Of a stretch of 64,000 nucleotides of DNA, positions 55,964 through 64,000 are shown one piece after another. How positions within the stretch are numbered: position 1 is the first letter of the stretch; every line of letters starts with the position of its first letter. The DNA is from Pseudomonas pergaminensis (GTDB lineage: Bacteria > Pseudomonadota > Gammaproteobacteria > Pseudomonadales > Pseudomonadaceae). The DNA is taken from positions 5,146,001 to 5,210,000 of the forward strand of contig NZ_CP078013.2 in NCBI RefSeq assembly GCF_024112395.2, written 5' to 3'. The position numbers and the translations under genes are program-made. The notes beneath the pieces were generated by a model. The model searched no databases, was not told the DNA's origin, and saw nothing but the letters and a program-made list of their open reading frames with translations.

Positions 55964-56074
55964 AGCTGAATCCGATGGCTGACAGAGGAATAAGGCATTT
56001 TTCAGCCCTGGCGGCGCTAAATATACTGCGCCCACGATCCAGTTATCGATTTTTCTTATTGCAGGAGTCCACCC

Positions 56075-56800
56075 ATGAGCAAGCCATTGGTCATCATTAC
56101 CGGCGCCAGTTCCGGTATTGGCGAAGCCACCGCCCGCCTATTGTCAGCCGCCGGCCACCCGCTGTTGTTGCTGGCGCGTCGCATTGATCGCCTCAACGAT
56201 CTGGGCCTGCCAAACACCTTGAACCGTGGCGTCGACATCACCGACCGCGCCGCCCTGGTCGCCGCGGTGCAAGAAGCCGAAGCCCAGTTCGGCCCCGCCG
56301 ACGCACTGATCAACAATGCCGGCGTGATGCTGTTGGGCGCGGTCAGCGAGCAAGACCCGGCGCAATGGGCGCAGATGCTCGACGTCAACGTGAAGGGCCT
56401 GCTCAACGGCATTCACGCCGTGGCGGGCAGCATGGTTGCGCGCAAGGGCGGCACGATCATCAACGTCAGCTCGGTGGCCGGGCGCAAGACCTTCCCGAAT
56501 CACGTGGCGTATGTAGGCACTAAGTTCGCCGTGCATGGGATTTCGGAAAACCTGCGCGAAGAATTGTCGCCAAGCAACGTGCGTGTGATCACCATCGCCC
56601 CGGGTGCAGTGGAAACCGAACTGCTCAGCCACACCACCGACGAGGCGATCAAGAGCGGCTACCAAGCCTGGAAACAGGACATGGGCGGCACCGTGCTCAG
56701 CGCCGATGACGTGGCCTCGGCGATTGCCTATGCCTACCAGCAACCGCAGCATGTGTGCATTCGCGAGATCGTGTTGGCGGCGACGCGTCAGCAGCCGTAA
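56075..56800 (+). CDS. Short-chain dehydrogenase/reductase
   Basis: 241 residues, classical SDR of YdfG-like type. TGASSGIG, NNAG, NVSSVAG (Ser) and YVGTK (YxxxK). Substrate unknown. Confidence 0.92.
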   Translation: MSKPLVIITGASSGIGEATARLLSAAGHPLLLLARRIDRLNDLGLPNTLNRGVDITDRAALVAAVQEAEAQFGPADALINNAGVMLLGAVSEQDPAQWAQMLDVNVKGLLNGIHAVAGSMVARKGGTIINVSSVAGRKTFPNHVAYVGTKFAVHGISENLREELSPSNVRVITIAPGAVETELLSHTTDEAIKSGYQAWKQDMGGTVLSADDVASAIAYAYQQPQHVCIREIVLAATRQQP

Positions 56801-56826
56801 CCCGGATATTGCAAACAACGCGGTTC

Positions 56827-56850
56827 AATGTGGGAGCTGGCTTGCCAGCG
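56827..56850. repeat. Single REP unit
   Basis: AATGTGGGAGCTGGCTTGCC matches the common REP arm. Isolated copy between the SDR and sigma-factor genes. Confidence 0.75.
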
Positions 56851-56865
56851 CCTACATGCGGACCA

Positions 56866-58089
56866 TCAGTGTTGGCGGGAATGCAGCTCGGCCAGGCGCC
56901 TTTCGAGGAAGCGTTTTTCCGGGGCTTGCTGGGTCAGTGACAGGGCTTTTTCGTAGGCTGCGCGCGCCTCCTCGACGCGCCCCAATTGCCGACAAAACTC
57001 GCCCTGCGCCGAATGCGCCAAGTGGTACTCCAACAACTCGCCCCGCGCCAGAATCCTCTCCACCTGCTGCAACCCTGCCAACGGACCGTCGCGCATGGCC
57101 AGCGCCACGGCGCGGTTCAGTTCGATCACCGGTGAGGGCACGGCCCTGAGCAACACATCGTAGAGCCCGACGATTTGCGGCCAGTCCGTTTCATCTGCAC
57201 GCGTGGCTTCGGCATGCACTGCCGCGATGGCCGCCTGCAAGCCATACGGGCCAAAGCGCCGAGTGCCCAGCGCCTGCTCTGCCAACGCGCAGCCTTCGGC
57301 AATCAGGGCTGCGTCCCACAGCGAGCGGTCCTGCTCATTCAGTAGCACCAACTCTCCGTTGGCCGAGGTGCGCGCCGAGCGGCGGGATTCATGCAACAGC
57401 ATCAGCGCCAGCAGCCCCATCACTTCCGGCTCGGGCAGCAACTCCATGAGCAAACGCCCCAGTCGAATGGCTTCGCGCGTCAACTCTTCACGGGTCAGGT
57501 CAGCGCCCATGGACGCCGAATACCCTTCGTTGAACACCAGGTAAATCACGCGTAACACGCTGTCCAGTCGTTCGGGCAACTCATCACGGGATGGCACCTG
57601 ATAAGGGATTTTCGCCTCGCGGATCTTGCCCTTGGCCCGCACGATGCGCTGGGCAATGGTGGTGGGCGTGGCCAGGAATGCCCGGGCGATTTCCTCGGTG
57701 GTGAGGTCGCAGATCTCACGCAAGGTCAGCGCGGCCTGGGCATCCGCCGCCAGCGCCGGGTGGCAGCAGGTGAAGATCAGGCGCAGGCGGTCGTCTTCCA
57801 CGTCTTCGTCACTCCAGTCAGCCGCCTCCAGTGCGTCGGCCTGCTCCTGCAACAGCGGGGTAAAACGGGCCTGGCGGCGCAGCCGGTCGATGGCCTTGAA
57901 GCGCCCAGTGGACACCAGCCACGCCCGTGGATTGTCCGGCACACCGTCCAGCGGCCACCGTTGCACCGCGACCAGAAAGGCCTCGTGCAGGGCCTCCTCG
58001 GCCAAATCGAAGTCGCCCAGCAAGCGAATCAGCGTCGCCAGTACCCGGCGCGATTCGCTGCGGTAGAGAGCATCGATCGCGAGGGTCAA
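56866..58089 (-). CDS. ECF42-type RNA polymerase sigma factor with TPR-like C terminus
   Basis: About 407 residues from a TTG at 58089 that overlaps the upstream stop (TTGA). Sigma-70 region 2 lies in the N-terminal ~90 residues (LIRLLGDFDLAEEALHEAFLVAVQRWP ... DNPRAWLVSTGRFKAIDRLRR). Region 4 (LTLREICDLTTEEIARAFLATPTTIAQRI) follows. A long C-terminal helical extension then follows (VIELNRAVALAMRDGP, AYEKALSLTQQAPEKRFLERRL), typical of ECF42. This group is linked to DGPF/YCII genes and lacks a separate anti-sigma factor; the C-terminal extension itself is required for activity. The neighbouring DGPF protein and AHSA1 gene fit this. Confidence 0.9.
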   Translation of the reverse strand: MTLAIDALYRSESRRVLATLIRLLGDFDLAEEALHEAFLVAVQRWPLDGVPDNPRAWLVSTGRFKAIDRLRRQARFTPLLQEQADALEAADWSDEDVEDDRLRLIFTCCHPALAADAQAALTLREICDLTTEEIARAFLATPTTIAQRIVRAKGKIREAKIPYQVPSRDELPERLDSVLRVIYLVFNEGYSASMGADLTREELTREAIRLGRLLMELLPEPEVMGLLALMLLHESRRSARTSANGELVLLNEQDRSLWDAALIAEGCALAEQALGTRRFGPYGLQAAIAAVHAEATRADETDWPQIVGLYDVLLRAVPSPVIELNRAVALAMRDGPLAGLQQVERILARGELLEYHLAHSAQGEFCRQLGRVEEARAAYEKALSLTQQAPEKRFLERRLAELHSRQH

Positions 58090-58565
58090 TCGCCCATGCC
58101 CTGGGTCACCAGCGTCACCAGGCGGTCCAGGCTCTGGCCCCAGCCATCGTGAAAGCCCATCGCTTCGTGCGCCTGTTTGTCTTCGGCGCTCCAGTGCATG
58201 GCGCGGGCGGTGTAGAGGGTCTTGTTGCCTTCGACTTCCTGCAGGGTCACTTCGGCGGTCATGAACGGCTTGCCCGACGGAATCCAGCCCGGCGCGAAGG
58301 CGTCCGTGAACACCAGCCGCCGTGGCGCGACGATTTCCAGGAACACGCCTTGGGTCGGGTATTCGGCGCCGTCGGGCGCGCGCATCAGGGTGCGGAACAG
58401 GCCACCGACCCACAGGTTCATTTCGCACTCGGGGGTGGTCATGCCGTGGGGGCCCCACCATTGTTGGAGCAAGCTGGGCTCGGTCCAGGCACGGAACACG
58501 CGGCTGCGCGGTGCATCGATGACGCGGCTGATGGACAGTTCAAACTCGGCAGGTTGCGTAGACAT
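58086..58565 (-). CDS. SRPBCC/AHSA1-like protein
   Basis: 159 residues. Bet v1-like activator-of-Hsp90 homologue domain (VIDAPRSRVFRAWTEPSLLQQWWGPHG, FTDAFAPGW). Often linked to ECF sigma factors. Coupled to the sigma gene by stop/start overlap. Confidence 0.88.
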   Translation of the reverse strand: MSTQPAEFELSISRVIDAPRSRVFRAWTEPSLLQQWWGPHGMTTPECEMNLWVGGLFRTLMRAPDGAEYPTQGVFLEIVAPRRLVFTDAFAPGWIPSGKPFMTAEVTLQEVEGNKTLYTARAMHWSAEDKQAHEAMGFHDGWGQSLDRLVTLVTQGMGD

Positions 58566-58597
58566 GGGGTAAACCTCTTGAGTCTTATGGTTGTTGT

Positions 58598-58942
58598 TCA
58601 GAGATTCAATTCGCGCACGGGGCGCACTTCCACACTGCCAACCCGGGCAGCCGGAATACCGCCGGCCACCTGGATCGCTTCGTTCAAATCCCGCGCCTCG
58701 ATCAGGTAGAAGCCGGCGAGCTGCTCCTTGGTTTCGGCAAACGGCCCGTCGGTGATCGACAGCTTGCCATTGCGCATGCGCACGGTGGTGGCGGTGGCGA
58801 CCGACTCCAGCGCTTCGGCAGCCAGCATGCGCCCACTGCCGTGAACGGCTTCGGCGTAAGCATGGCATTCCGGGTCCTTGGGGCTGTCGGGCAGGCTGTG
58901 CAGCAACGCTTCGTCGCTGTAGACCAGGCACAGGTATTTCAT
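58598..58942 (-). CDS. DGPF-domain (YCII-related) protein
   Basis: 114 residues. The eponymous motif is ITDGPFAETKEQLAGFYLIEA. Members of this family are conserved neighbours and targets of ECF42 sigma factors; biochemical activity is unknown. Confidence 0.9.
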   Translation of the reverse strand: MKYLCLVYSDEALLHSLPDSPKDPECHAYAEAVHGSGRMLAAEALESVATATTVRMRNGKLSITDGPFAETKEQLAGFYLIEARDLNEAIQVAGGIPAARVGSVEVRPVRELNL

Positions 58943-58984
58943 GGCGTTCTCCGTTTTCGGACTACTGACTATAGATCGCGGTGG

Positions 58985-59404
58985 TCAAGGTTTCAGGTCA
59001 AACAGACCGGCGCCGGTTGCCATGTCGAACGGCGCAGACCAATGCTCATGCACCACCTTCCACTGGCCATTGATGCGCTGGTAGCCGGCCGTCACACGCA
59101 TCCAGCAGGTCTTGAGCACGCCATCCGGCCCGGTGCCACCGCAGTGGGCAAGCCAGTGGGCAAAGGCGCTGTCGTCTGCGGCGACGATCTGCAGCTCATG
59201 AAAGTCAAACACGCCGGGGCCAGGGCAGAACTCCATGCACGCCTTCCAATGCGCCTGGTAGGCGGCCTTGCCCTTGAATTGCAGGGCGCTAACGGCGTCG
59301 AACGCGACGATATCGTCGGCGTAGAAGCTGACAATTTTGTCGACGTCCTTTGCGGTGACGGCGTGTTTCCATTGCTCGATCAGGGTGCTGATGGCGGTGC
59401 TCAT
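58985..59404 (-). CDS. SnoaL-like (NTF2-fold) protein
   Basis: 139 residues, single SnoaL_3-type NTF2-like domain (IVSFYADDIVAFDAVSALQFKGKAAYQAHW). Probably the first gene of the four-gene operon with the DGPF protein, AHSA1 protein and sigma factor. Confidence 0.85.
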   Translation of the reverse strand: MSTAISTLIEQWKHAVTAKDVDKIVSFYADDIVAFDAVSALQFKGKAAYQAHWKACMEFCPGPGVFDFHELQIVAADDSAFAHWLAHCGGTGPDGVLKTCWMRVTAGYQRINGQWKVVHEHWSAPFDMATGAGLFDLKP

Positions 59405-59551
59405 GGTGAGACTCCTTCGGGTGGAAAAGCGCGGAATACACCCTTAATCGAACAAGCCAGCGGCAAATCGACAAGCCACTGAAAAATAATTTCGCCCCCG
59501 GCAAACCCGCTAGAATCCACGCCTCTTTGTAGGATTTCGGATGCGCCACCG

Positions 59552-60040
59552 ATGGAAACCCGCCTCGTCCCCTATGAGACGCTGAGCCTTGTGCAGAAAC
59601 AGCAACTCGACACCCTGCAAGTGCATCCCGAGCAACTGGCGTACTCCGGTGATATCTACTGTGCGCTGAACAGCCTGCTGGTCAACCCCAACCCCGGCGC
59701 CATCAAAGGCTTCGCCCTGCTCGCCGACGACCTGCCCGTGGCCTTCCTGCTGCTCAAACGCCCACCCTGCCTGCCCCACTGGGCCGATGAACACAGCGCG
59801 ACCTTGCACGCGTTGCAGGTGGATCGGCATCAACAAGGGCGCGGATTCGGCAAGGCCTGCTTGCAAGCCCTACCGGCGGCAGCACTGGAAGCGTGGCCGC
59901 AGATCAAGGGCCTGGAATTGTCGGTGGACGCGGACAATGTGGCGGCGACGGGGTTGTATCTGAGAGCTGGGTGGGTGGACAGCGGGGAGGCGTATAAGGG
60001 GCGTATTGGGTATGAACGCCGGCTGGCGTTAGTATTTTGA
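59552..60040 (+). CDS. GNAT-family acetyltransferase
   Basis: 162 residues. Acetyl-CoA-binding motif A LQVDRHQQGRGFGKACLQAL (R/QxxGxG/A), then LELSVDADNVAATGLYLRAGW. Substrate unknown. Confidence 0.88.
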   Translation: METRLVPYETLSLVQKQQLDTLQVHPEQLAYSGDIYCALNSLLVNPNPGAIKGFALLADDLPVAFLLLKRPPCLPHWADEHSATLHALQVDRHQQGRGFGKACLQALPAAALEAWPQIKGLELSVDADNVAATGLYLRAGWVDSGEAYKGRIGYERRLALVF

Positions 60041-60060
60041 ACGATAAGGAGGTGGTAAGC

Positions 60061-60666
60061 ATGCTGACAACCCTCGAACAACTCGAAACCCTCTACGGCC
60101 TTCCCCACGAGCGCGCCGTGCGCAAGGAAATTCCGTTTCTCAACGAGGACTACCAGGCCATGGTGCGGGCTTCGCCGTTGGTGGTGGTGAGTTCGTCCGG
60201 GCCGGAGGGTATCGACGGTTCGCCGCGCGGTGATGTGCCGGGGTTTGTGCGGATTGTGGATGAGCGCACCTTGGCGATCCCGGATCGGCCGGGGAACAAT
60301 CGCCTGGATACCCTGCGCAACCTGGTGCAGGACCCGCGCATTGCGTTGCTGTTCATCATCCCGGGGGTCGGCGAGACCTTGCGTGTGAACGGCCGGGCGC
60401 AGATTTCCATCGAGCCGCAGCTGCTGGAGAGTTTTGCAGTGAACGGCAAGCCAGCGCGCTCGGTGATTCTGGTGCAGGTGGAGGCCGCGTATTTCCACTG
60501 CTCCAAGGCGTTTGTGCGCTCGGACTGCTGGAACCCCGAGAAGCATCTGGACCGCTCGGCATTGCCGTCGGCGGGGGCGCTTCACAAGCGGCTCAACGAT
60601 GGGCAGTTTGACGCCGAAGCCTATGACCGGGAGATGCCCGAGCGAGTCAGAAGCACGCTGTATTGA
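60061..60666 (+). CDS. PPOX-class FMN-dependent flavoprotein (MSMEG_1061-like)
   Basis: 201 residues; perfect AAGGAGGT ahead of the ATG at 60061. PPOX split-barrel fold (VVVSSSGPEGIDGSPRGDVPGFVRIVDERTLAIPDRPGNNRLDTLRNL), which suggests an FMN oxidoreductase. Located 20 bp after the GNAT gene, probably an operon. Confidence 0.88.
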   Translation: MLTTLEQLETLYGLPHERAVRKEIPFLNEDYQAMVRASPLVVVSSSGPEGIDGSPRGDVPGFVRIVDERTLAIPDRPGNNRLDTLRNLVQDPRIALLFIIPGVGETLRVNGRAQISIEPQLLESFAVNGKPARSVILVQVEAAYFHCSKAFVRSDCWNPEKHLDRSALPSAGALHKRLNDGQFDAEAYDREMPERVRSTLY

Positions 60667-60675
60667 TACCACTGC

Positions 60676-60698
60676 AGGAGCCGGCTTGCCGGCTCCTA
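60676..60698. repeat. REP-like palindrome between convergent genes
   Basis: AGGAGCCGGC-TTG-CCGGCTCCT. Shared downstream of the PPOX and GyrI-like genes; may end transcription on both strands. Confidence 0.7.
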
Positions 60699-60709
60699 CG
60701 CGGTCGTGG

Positions 60710-61192
60710 TCAGCCTCGTTCGCCCACGGGCAGCCAGATCTCTACCGTACCGGTGCCTTTGCGCGCGTCAAAGTCGGCGCTGTAGCGCTCGAAATCCGCG
60801 CCCATCACCTTGTAGCCTGAATGCGGCAGCCATTCGAACATGATGCGCTCGTACGTTTGCTCCAGTGCCTGCACCGGCCCGTAATGCGCGAACACGGCAT
60901 AGTTGAGCGGCGGAATCTCGATGGACTCGAAGTTGCTTGGTACGTCGCCTTTGGTGGGGACTTCGACCCCGGCCATGTAGTCGAATTCGCCATGCTTGGG
61001 GTTATGGCAAACACCATAAGTCACACCGCCCACGCGCTTTTTGATGTCCTTGATGCAGGTGTCGAACAACTCCCACAGCTTGGGGATATCGCCCACGGTG
61101 GCCTTCGAATAACGCCCTTGCACCCCGGCGATCACCAGGGCTTTACCGGCTTCCATGCGTGGCTCTAACGGTTGTTTTGTCTGCTGATCCAT
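60710..61192 (-). CDS. GyrI-like effector-binding domain protein
   Basis: 160 residues from the ATG at 61192 with AAGGAGA ahead. Stand-alone GyrI-like small-molecule-binding domain (SOUL/AraC_E_bind fold): GVCHNPKHGEFDYMAGVEV and YAVFAHYGPVQALEQTYERIMFEWLPHSGY. Binding partner unknown. Divergent from alaC. Confidence 0.85.
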   Translation of the reverse strand: MDQQTKQPLEPRMEAGKALVIAGVQGRYSKATVGDIPKLWELFDTCIKDIKKRVGGVTYGVCHNPKHGEFDYMAGVEVPTKGDVPSNFESIEIPPLNYAVFAHYGPVQALEQTYERIMFEWLPHSGYKVMGADFERYSADFDARKGTGTVEIWLPVGERG

Positions 61193-61388
61193 ACGAACAG
61201 TCTCCTTCTTATGAGGGAACAAACCCGCATCGAGTATAGGGGCATATCCACGCTGTACTCCATGCAGAAAATTTTCCTGCGCATCTGGACAACTGGCCAT
61301 CATCGACCGTATTGTCTGCCCCGCAGGCCACCGCAGTGGCCGACGTCGCTCGGACGGTTCCGGGCGCTTACGTACTCTCGAGGCAACA

Positions 61389-62600
61389 ATGGCCGACCAA
61401 GGTTCGCCGCGCCGCTTTGCGCGCATAGATCGACTCCCCCCGTATGTTTTCAATATCACTGCCGAGCTGAAGATGGCTGCGCGTCGGCGCGGCGAAGACA
61501 TCATCGACTTGAGCATGGGTAACCCAGACGGCGCCACGCCTCCCCACATCGTGGAGAAAATGGTCACCGTCGCCCAGCGCGAAGACACCCACGGCTACTC
61601 CACCTCCAAAGGCATTCCGCGTCTGCGCCGGGCTATTTCGCGCTGGTACAAGGACCGCTATGAAGTGGACATCGACCCCGAGTCGGAAGCCATCGTCACC
61701 ATCGGTTCCAAGGAAGGCCTGGCGCACTTGATGCTGGCCACCCTGGACCAGGGCGACACCGTACTGGTGCCCAACCCCAGCTACCCGATTCATATCTACG
61801 GTGCCGTGATTGCCGGCGCCCAGGTGCGCTCGGTGCCGCTGATTCCGGGCGTGGATTTCTTCGCCGAACTGGAACGCGCGATTCGCGGCTCGATCCCCAA
61901 GCCGAAGATGATGATCCTCGGTTTCCCGTCCAACCCGACCGCGCAGTGCGTGGAACTGGACTTCTTCGAGCGCGTGATTGCGCTGGCCAAGCAGTACGAC
62001 GTGCTGGTGGTGCATGACCTGGCCTATGCCGACATCGTCTACGACGGCTGGAAGGCCCCGTCGATCATGCAGGTGCCCGGTGCCAAGGACATCGCGGTGG
62101 AGTTTTTCACCCTGTCCAAGAGCTACAACATGGCCGGCTGGCGCATCGGCTTCATGGTCGGCAACCCGGAACTGGTCAACGCCCTGGCGCGGATCAAGAG
62201 CTACCACGACTACGGCACCTTCACCCCGCTGCAGGTGGCAGCCATTGCGGCGCTCGAAGGCGACCAGCAATGCGTGAAAGACATCGCCGAGCAGTACCGC
62301 CAACGCCGCAATGTGCTGGTCAAGGGCCTGCATGAACTGGGCTGGATGGTGGAAAATCCGAAGGCGTCGATGTACGTCTGGGCGAAGATTCCCGAGCAGT
62401 ATGCCGCCCTGGGTTCGCTGGAATTTGCCAAGAAGTTGCTGCTGGAGGCGAAGGTGTGTGTGTCGCCGGGCATCGGCTTTGGCGAGTATGGCGATGATCA
62501 CGTGCGCTTTGCGCTGATCGAGAACCAGGACCGGATTCGCCAGGCGGTGCGCGGGATTCGCGGGATGTTCCGGGCGGATGGGCTGGTCACCAAAGCCTGA
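61389..62600 (+). CDS. alaC: Alanine transaminase AlaC
   Basis: 403 residues, fold-type I PLP aminotransferase. PLP-lysine motif [17 protein letters not shown], nucleotide motif [12 protein letters not shown] and [11 protein letters not shown]. Converts pyruvate and glutamate to alanine and 2-oxoglutarate. Ends in front of a REPIN. Confidence 0.92.
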   Translation: MADQGSPRRFARIDRLPPYVFNITAELKMAARRRGEDIIDLSMGNPDGATPPHIVEKMVTVAQREDTHGYSTSKGIPRLRRAISRWYKDRYEVDIDPESEAIVTIGSKEGLAHLMLATLDQGDTVLVPNPSYPIHIYGAVIAGAQVRSVPLIPGVDFFAELERAIRGSIPKPKMMILGFPSNPTAQCVELDFFERVIALAKQYDVLVVHDLAYADIVYDGWKAPSIMQVPGAKDIAVEFFTLSKSYNMAGWRIGFMVGNPELVNALARIKSYHDYGTFTPLQVAAIAALEGDQQCVKDIAEQYRQRRNVLVKGLHELGWMVENPKASMYVWAKIPEQYAALGSLEFAKKLLLEAKVCVSPGIGFGEYGDDHVRFALIENQDRIRQAVRGIRGMFRADGLVTKA

Positions 62601-62628
62601 CGCAATCCACCTGTAGAAAGGTGATCAA

Positions 62629-62721
62629 AAATGTGGGAGCTGGCTTGCCTGCGATAGCATCACCTCGGTGTATCTGCTACACCGAGGTGTCTGCATCGCA
62701 GGCAAGCCAGCTCCCACATTT
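62629..62721. repeat. REPIN (GCTGGCTTGCCTGCGAT class)
   Basis: AAATGTGGGAGCTGGCTTGC and GCAAGCCAGCTCCCACATTT with a loop containing a further CACCTCGGTG / CACCGAGGTG palindrome. Between convergent alaC and gntP genes. Confidence 0.93.
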
Positions 62722-62755
62722 GATCGGGTTACCACATGGGTAACGGTGGTGCGGC

Positions 62756-64000
62756 TTAGACCACCAACGACAACAACATGATGAAGATCAGGGCCACGAT
62801 AGACAGGATGGTTTCCATCGCCGTCCAGGTCTTGAACGTCTCGGCCACGGTCATGTTGAAGTACTGCTTCACCAGCCAGAACCCGGCATCGTTGACGTGA
62901 GACAGGATCAACGAACCCGCCCCCGTCGCCAACACCAACAGCTCACGGTTAACCCCCGGAATCATCCCCACCACCGGCACCACGATGCCCGCGCCAGTAA
63001 TGGTGGCCACAGTGGCCGAACCGGTTGCCACACGAATCACCGCCGCCACCAGCCACGCCAGCAGGATCGGGTTGATCTGTGCATTCACCGCCATGTGGCC
63101 GATCACATCACCCACGCCGCTGGTCACCAGCATCTGCTTGAAGCCACCACCGGCACCGATGATCAGGATGATCGCAGCGGTCGGCGCCAGGCTGGCGTCG
63201 AGCAACTTGAGGATCTGCTTGGAATGGATGCCCTGGCGATGGCCAAAGGTGTACAGCGACAGCAGCAACGCCAGCAACAGCGCGGTGATCGGGTGACCGA
63301 TCATGTCCATCCAGTTGCGCACCACGTTGCCTTCGGCAAACGCGATGTCGGCGAAGGTTTTCAGCAGCATCAGGAACACCGGCAGCAGCACGGTGACCAG
63401 GGTGATGCCGAAGCTCGGCAGGTCTTTGTTCTCAGGTTCGCGGGCCAGTTGATCGACCAGTTCTTGGGACGGGTTGCCCGGGATGTACTTGGCGATGAAC
63501 GTACCGAAGATCGGGCCGGCGATGATGGCGGTCGGCAAAGCGACGATCAGGCCGTACAGGATGGTCTTGCCGATGTCGGCGCCAAACACGCCGATGGCCA
63601 GCAACGGGCCGGGGTGCGGTGGCACCAGGCCGTGTACCGCCGACAGGCCGGCCAGCAGCGGGATGCCGATCTTGATCAGCGACACACCCGTACGGCGCGC
63701 GACGATGAACACCAGCGGGATCAACAGCACAAAGCCGATCTCGAAGAACAGCGGGATGCCCACCAGGAACGCGGCGAACATCATGGCCCACTGGACCTTC
63801 TCTTTGCCAAAGGCGCGGATCAGGGTCTGGGCGATCTGGTCGGCACCGCCGGATTCGGCCATCATCTTGCCGAGCATCGTGCCCAGCGCAAGGATAATGC
63901 CGACAAAGCCGAGCACCCCGCCGAAACCGTCCTGGAACGCCTTGATGATCTTGTCCACGGGCATGCCCGAAGTCAGGCCGAGGAAGCCGGCCGCGATGAT
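62756..64000 (-). CDS. gntT: Gluconate permease (GntP family), N terminus outside window
   Basis: The frame is open to the window edge, so roughly the first 30-40 residues are missing. At least 400 residues with about 12 membrane segments are visible. GntP-family motifs: GLVPPHPGPLLAIG, PIFGTFIAKYIPG and ATGAGSLILSHVNDAGFW near the C terminus. Proton symporter for gluconate or a related acid; the exact substrate, and so the gene symbol, is uncertain. A REPIN separates it from alaC. Confidence 0.85.
   Translation of the reverse strand: MIAAGFLGLTSGMPVDKIIKAFQDGFGGVLGFVGIILALGTMLGKMMAESGGADQIAQTLIRAFGKEKVQWAMMFAAFLVGIPLFFEIGFVLLIPLVFIVARRTGVSLIKIGIPLLAGLSAVHGLVPPHPGPLLAIGVFGADIGKTILYGLIVALPTAIIAGPIFGTFIAKYIPGNPSQELVDQLAREPENKDLPSFGITLVTVLLPVFLMLLKTFADIAFAEGNVVRNWMDMIGHPITALLLALLLSLYTFGHRQGIHSKQILKLLDASLAPTAAIILIIGAGGGFKQMLVTSGVGDVIGHMAVNAQINPILLAWLVAAVIRVATGSATVATITGAGIVVPVVGMIPGVNRELLVLATGAGSLILSHVNDAGFWLVKQYFNMTVAETFKTWTAMETILSIVALIFIMLLSLVV

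Overview
The window looks like chromosome from a Pseudomonas of the fluorescens group. It is GC-rich with dense coding. The block acsA - aotJQMOP - argR has the P. aeruginosa gene content and order. Classic Pseudomonas REP/REPIN palindromes sit in many gaps, and LysR-type regulators are very frequent. No rRNA, tRNA or CRISPR array was seen. Two genes run off the window: a giant leucine-rich-repeat protein at the left edge and a GntP-family gluconate permease at the right edge.

Layout. 1-4.4 kb: a large LRR protein made of three tandem supermodules. 4.4-12.4 kb: argR, the arginine/ornithine ABC transporter aotPOMQJ, then acsA. 12.8-14.8 kb: a small DUF2790 exported protein and nrdB (no nrdA nearby). 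14.8-20.8 kb: an accessory zone with tandem hairpins, a complete IS3-family element, an orphan vsr repair endonuclease, a BRO-N antirepressor-like gene behind a C4-antisense-RNA-like leader, a HAD phosphatase and a Fic protein flanked by direct repeats. 20.8-27.3 kb: LysR, an argininosuccinate-lyase paralogue, a complete amino-acid ABC transporter and an MFS transporter. 27.4-35.9 kb: two poorly known genes (one with a LexA-like box), an amidase next to a degenerate amidase relative, an MBL-fold hydrolase divergent from a TetR regulator, and a MASE2-GGDEF cyclase followed by a soluble PAS-PAS chemoreceptor.

36-47 kb holds mostly housekeeping and small accessory genes: DUF1003, a CTP-synthase-like amidotransferase with an ABM monooxygenase, glpQ, an AraC regulator, a sterol desaturase relative, a PepSY protein, a GAF histidine kinase, a ZntB-like transporter and a Pit phosphate transporter. 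47-50 kb is the 5-oxoprolinase operon pxpABC with a divergent LysR. 50-57 kb is a LysR-dense block pairing regulators with two SDR oxidoreductases and a PACE efflux protein. 56.9-59.4 kb is an ECF42-type sigma factor operon with a DGPF/YCII protein, an AHSA1-like protein and a SnoaL-like protein. The right end has GNAT, PPOX flavoprotein, GyrI-like, alaC and gntP.

The most distinctive structure is at 17.2-17.95 kb. A structured leader carries an 18-nt segment complementary (16 of 18) to the ribosome-binding region of a 30-codon ORF, and that ORF overlaps the start of a BRO-N gene. This is the layout of the phage P1/P7 immI (c4-icd-ant) switch, here in what looks like a domesticated chromosomal copy.
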